A DNA stretch of 14,609 nucleotides from NCBI GenBank assembly GCA_017501345.1, contig JAFVXC010000021.1, forward strand, positions 1-14,609, read 5' to 3'. The notes beneath the pieces were generated by a model that had not been told where the DNA came from, ran no database searches, and saw only the letters and a list, made by a program, of their open reading frames with translations. The stretch comes from Clostridia bacterium (GTDB lineage: Bacteria; Bacillota_A; Clostridia; Oscillospirales; CAG-272). The position numbers and the translations under genes were made by a program. Below are positions 12,493 through 14,609 of this stretch, piece by piece (the first letter of the stretch is position 1; every line of letters begins with the position of its first letter).

Positions 12493-12521
12493 ATTCTATC
12501 ATACTCATAAGCCTTTGTCAA
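12493..12521 (-). promoter_or_regulatory. Sigma-A promoter of the sdaA operon, inside the ribU 3' end
   Basis: TTGACA (12521-12516), 17-bp spacer, TAGAAT (12498-12493) on the minus strand. The -35 box is made by the last codons of ribU (Leu-Asp-Lys), whose stop is at 12505. No terminator separates the genes, so read-through from ribU is also possible. Confidence 0.8.
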
Positions 12522-13203
12522 GAGGAGACGGCACTTCGATCGAGCCGCCGAGAATCGCGAGGAAGACCACGACACAGGCGGCGATCACCGTGAGCCCCGC
12601 AACAAGGACGATCACGGATCTACGGTCAAACGTAAATGTGCCGACGTCTCCCTTCAGGATCCCCGCACGCTTCAAGGCAATCGAAAGAGGCTTATAGATG
12701 ACGAAGACCAACCCTGCATTCAGGAGCGCCTTGGTCAGATTAAACGGCAAAAGGAGCGTCGGGATGAGCGCAACGATATCCTGTACTGCCATTCCCGTGT
12801 AGATCGGGGTCAAAAGCAAATTGCAAAGAAGCATCACGCACACCATCGAAAGAGCACCCGACAGAAGTCCGATGATCGCTCCCTGCATCGTGCGCTTATA
12901 TCGGTAAATCACAGCGCTGACACAAACGAAGGTCGCGCTCGACACAAAATTCATAATCCATCCGATCCACGCAGTTCCACTGATGCTGATCGCTTCGATC
13001 GAGGAAACGATCAACGCCATAACAGCGCCCCATACGGGTCCGAACAGCATAGCGCCTACTGCCATAACGGCATCCTTTGCATCAAAGGTCAAAAAGAGAA
13101 CGTGGATCCGAAAAACGAACTGACAAACGTACGCCACCGCGCAAAATACGGCAACAGCCGCCATCGTGCGGATCATTGTGCGGCGATCAAGTGTTGATTT
13201 CAT
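12505..13203 (-). CDS. ribU: Riboflavin ECF transporter, substrate-binding S component
   Basis: 232 aa from the ATG at 13203 (AAAGGAT ten bases upstream); the longer frame to 13305 runs back over the terminator and is rejected. The protein has six core membrane helices (about 10-30, 45-65, 78-100, 107-130, 140-152, 158-178), with ECF S-component features: FDAKDAVMAVGAMLFGPVWG and the small-residue helix faces used to dock the ECF-T subunit. It binds riboflavin and works with shared ATPases and EcfT, which are not in this window. A seventh hydrophobic segment (197-219) follows a basic linker and is not usual for RibU. The riboflavin assignment rests mainly on the FMN riboswitch directly upstream. 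Confidence 0.92.
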   Translation of the reverse strand: MKSTLDRRTMIRTMAAVAVFCAVAYVCQFVFRIHVLFLTFDAKDAVMAVGAMLFGPVWGAVMALIVSSIEAISISGTAWIGWIMNFVSSATFVCVSAVIYRYKRTMQGAIIGLLSGALSMVCVMLLCNLLLTPIYTGMAVQDIVALIPTLLLPFNLTKALLNAGLVFVIYKPLSIALKRAGILKGDVGTFTFDRRSVIVLVAGLTVIAACVVVFLAILGGSIEVPSPLDKGL

Positions 13204-13252
13204 AGTAGGATCAATCCTTTCATATAAAGCAATGGGAAGAAAGGCTTGAGAA

Positions 13253-13282
13253 ATAAAAAAGCCTCCCCGTACAAAAGGGAGA
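13253..13282 (-). terminator. Riboswitch-controlled terminator of ribU
   Basis: On the minus strand UCUCCC (13282-13277) pairs with GGGAGG (13267-13262) and a run of six U follows (13260-13255), 50 bp before the ribU ATG. An upstream AAAGGGGG (13317-13310) can pair with CUCCCUUU (13281-13274), an 8-bp antiterminator that would break this hairpin. With FMN bound, the terminator should form and ribU should be off. Confidence 0.8.
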
Positions 13283-13324
13283 TAAGCCGAACGGCGGGCG
13301 CACAAAATGCCCCCTTTCGGTCTT

Positions 13325-13496
13325 TTCTTTTCTCATCCGGACTTTCGAGTGTGAACGCAGTACGAGCATCACACCCCTTCGCCGCAATACAGCGAAACCG
13401 TCGGCACAGGAATCACACCTGTTCAGCTCACGCAACGCGCAAGCTCGCGGGCTATACCGCCGGTATGGAATTACACCAATCCCCAAAGAAAATATT
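13325..13496 (-). promoter_or_regulatory. FMN riboswitch (RFN element)
   Basis: The minus strand carries the conserved aptamer blocks in order: UUUGGGG at the 5' end, AUUCC, ACCGGCGGU-AUAGCCCGCGA, GAUUCC-UGUGCCGACGGU, and AGUCCGGAUGAGAAAAGA at the 3' end. The U-rich 5' strand (UUUUCUUU) pairs with the closing AAAGAAAA to form P1. It senses flavin mononucleotide. The target is ribU. Confidence 0.96.
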
Positions 13497-13502
13497 ACGA
13501 TT

Positions 13503-13531
13503 ATGATAGGGCTGTGCCCTTTTTCGCACAA
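13503..13531 (-). promoter_or_regulatory. Promoter of the FMN riboswitch-ribU unit
   Basis: TTGTGC (13531-13526), a 17-bp spacer and TATCAT (13508-13503) on the minus strand. A start near 13496 would coincide with the first aptamer bases, which supports it despite a moderate match. Confidence 0.6.
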
Positions 13532-13550
13532 GAAATCTTGCGCGGCATAT

Positions 13551-13668
13551 GGGGGCAACGCCCCCGACAAGAGCAAACGGCTGCCGCAGTAGGACCGCGA
13601 CAGCCGCTCGCTTCGCAAGACGGTACAACCGTCAAGCGGAAATATCCTTTTGATCCGTAGGGATCAAA
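13551..13668 (-). other. Hairpin-rich spacer downstream of tuf
   Basis: This non-coding stretch contains four inverted repeats: 8 bp with a four-base loop right after the tuf stop (13649-13656 with 13661-13668), 6 bp (13619-13624 with 13628-13633), 6 bp (13579-13584 with 13601-13606) and GGGGGC/GCCCCC (13551-13556 with 13560-13565). None has a good U run on the minus strand. The first is the most likely tuf transcript end. The cluster could be a 3'-UTR processing or stability region or a repeated element. Confidence 0.45.
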
Positions 13669-14609
13669 TTAAGCAAGGATCTCGGAAACGACGCCGGAAC
13701 CAACGGTTCTACCACCCTCACGGATAGCGAAACGAAGACCCTTTTCCATAGCGATGGGGTTGATAAGCTCAACGGTCATATCAACGTTATCGCCGGGACG
13801 GCACATTTCAACACCCTCAGGAAGGCCGATAACACCGGTAACGTCGGTGGTACGGAAATAGAACTGAGGACGGTAGCCTGCGAAGAAGGGCTTCTTACGA
13901 CCGCCTTCCTTCTCAGTCAGAACGTAAACCTGGCCAACGAACTTGGTGTGGGGGTTTACGGAGCCGGGCTTACAAAGAACCTGACCTCTTTCGATCTCGT
14001 CCTTTGCGATACCACGGAGCAGAGCGCCGATGTTGTCGCCTGCTTCTGCCTGGGGCAGGAGCTTGTGGAACATCTCGACACCGGTAACGACAGTGGTCTT
14101 ACCAGCTTCAGCGCGGAGGCCGACGATCTCAACAGTATCGTTAACCTTGATGGTACCTCTCTCAACTCTACCAGTAGCAACGGTGCCACGGCCGGAGATG
14201 GAGAATACGTCCTCGACGGGCATCAGGAAGGGAAGATCTGCCTGGCGCTCGGGAGTGGGGATGAAGGTATCAACCTCGTTCATAAGCTCAAGAATAGGAG
14301 CGTATGCGGGGTCGTTGATGTCGGTGGATTCGCAGGTGAGAGCGTCACGAGCGGAGCCGCGAACGATAGGAGTATCGTCGCCCGGGAAGTCGTACTCGGA
14401 GAGAAGATCGCGGATCTCCATGTCAACGAGGTCGAGAAGCTCTTCGTCGTCAACGAGGTCGCACTTGTTCATGAATACAACGATTGCGGGAACGCCAACC
14501 TGACGAGCAAGAAGAACGTGCTCGCGGGTCTGCTGAAGAGGACCGTCGGTACCTGCAACAACGAGGATAGCGCCGTCCATCTGAGCTGCACCGGTGATCA
14601 TGTTCTTGA
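13669..14609 (-). CDS. tuf: Translation elongation factor Tu, C-terminal 312 residues (5' end beyond the window)
   Basis: EF-Tu carries aminoacyl-tRNA to the ribosome as a GTP complex; cytoplasmic. The frame is open to the right edge, so roughly the first 85 residues (P-loop and switch regions) are missing. Visible are [29 protein letters not shown] (G4 motif), the G5 region GSARDAL (GSALKAL is usual), domain 2 with the [13 protein letters not shown] segment, and domain 3 with [18 protein letters not shown], the [18 protein letters not shown] segment and a normal end ([10 protein letters not shown]). Codon use is strongly biased, as expected for a very highly expressed gene. A hairpin follows the TAA stop. 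Confidence 0.97.
   Translation of the reverse strand, partial: KNMITGAAQMDGAILVVAGTDGPLQQTREHVLLARQVGVPAIVVFMNKCDLVDDEELLDLVDMEIRDLLSEYDFPGDDTPIVRGSARDALTCESTDINDPAYAPILELMNEVDTFIPTPERQADLPFLMPVEDVFSISGRGTVATGRVERGTIKVNDTVEIVGLRAEAGKTTVVTGVEMFHKLLPQAEAGDNIGALLRGIAKDEIERGQVLCKPGSVNPHTKFVGQVYVLTEKEGGRKKPFFAGYRPQFYFRTTDVTGVIGLPEGVEMCRPGDNVDMTVELINPIAMEKGLRFAIREGGRTVGSGVVSEILA

Noticed and set aside
13204..13305. Longer ribU start with a 34-residue N-terminal extension
   Set aside because: It would translate through the riboswitch terminator hairpin, has no ribosome site, and disagrees with S-component length.

Overview
The window is a stretch of chromosome from a spore-forming member of the Firmicutes, most likely a Clostridia (Eubacteriales) gut-type lineage. 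The grounds are the SpmA/SpmB pair, an AbrB/SpoVT-type regulator beside a perfect Spo0A box, RNase J, purine-rich AAAGGAGG-type ribosome binding sites, and consensus TTGACA-N17-TATAAT/TAGAAT promoters. No phage, transposon, CRISPR array, tRNA or rRNA is visible. Every gene lies on the minus strand except abrB, so the window is best read from right to left.

Right end to about 9.4 kb: the 3' two-thirds or more of tuf (EF-Tu) is followed by a hairpin-rich spacer. Next comes a textbook FMN riboswitch, with its own promoter, terminator and antiterminator, controlling ribU (riboflavin ECF S component). A consensus promoter whose -35 box lies in the last codons of ribU then drives a translationally coupled three-gene operon (two ATGA overlaps): L-serine dehydratase, an unrecognised polytopic membrane protein, and a biotin protein ligase without DNA-binding domain. 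This operon meets the convergent abrB gene at a bidirectional terminator.

Centre (about 9.1 to 5.2 kb): abrB and spmA-spmB are divergent, and the spacer holds a consensus Spo0A box between the two predicted -35 elements. Downstream of spmAB is a small single-TM protein of unknown function. rnjA (RNase J) follows, with a perfect promoter, a long structured leader, and a Shine-Dalgarno sequence that points to an in-frame AUU codon rather than the AUG. A 713-aa membrane-anchored SurA/PrsA-like protein with a His/Asp-rich low-complexity insert comes next.

Left end (3.0 kb to 1): a 217-aa multi-zinc-ribbon protein, a 44-aa cysteine-rich membrane microprotein too short for most gene callers, a strong hairpin, and a PfoR-type PTS EIIC-like membrane protein. 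The last unit is a perfect promoter with a roughly 200-nt structured leader ending in an intrinsic terminator just before a partial lipoprotein gene. That leader carries several hallmarks of a cobalamin-class riboswitch in divergent form, and it is the most interesting non-coding element here. The other points for follow-up are the structured rnjA leader with its possible AUU start, the Spo0A box, the metal-binding-looking insert, and the sda/membrane protein/birA linkage.
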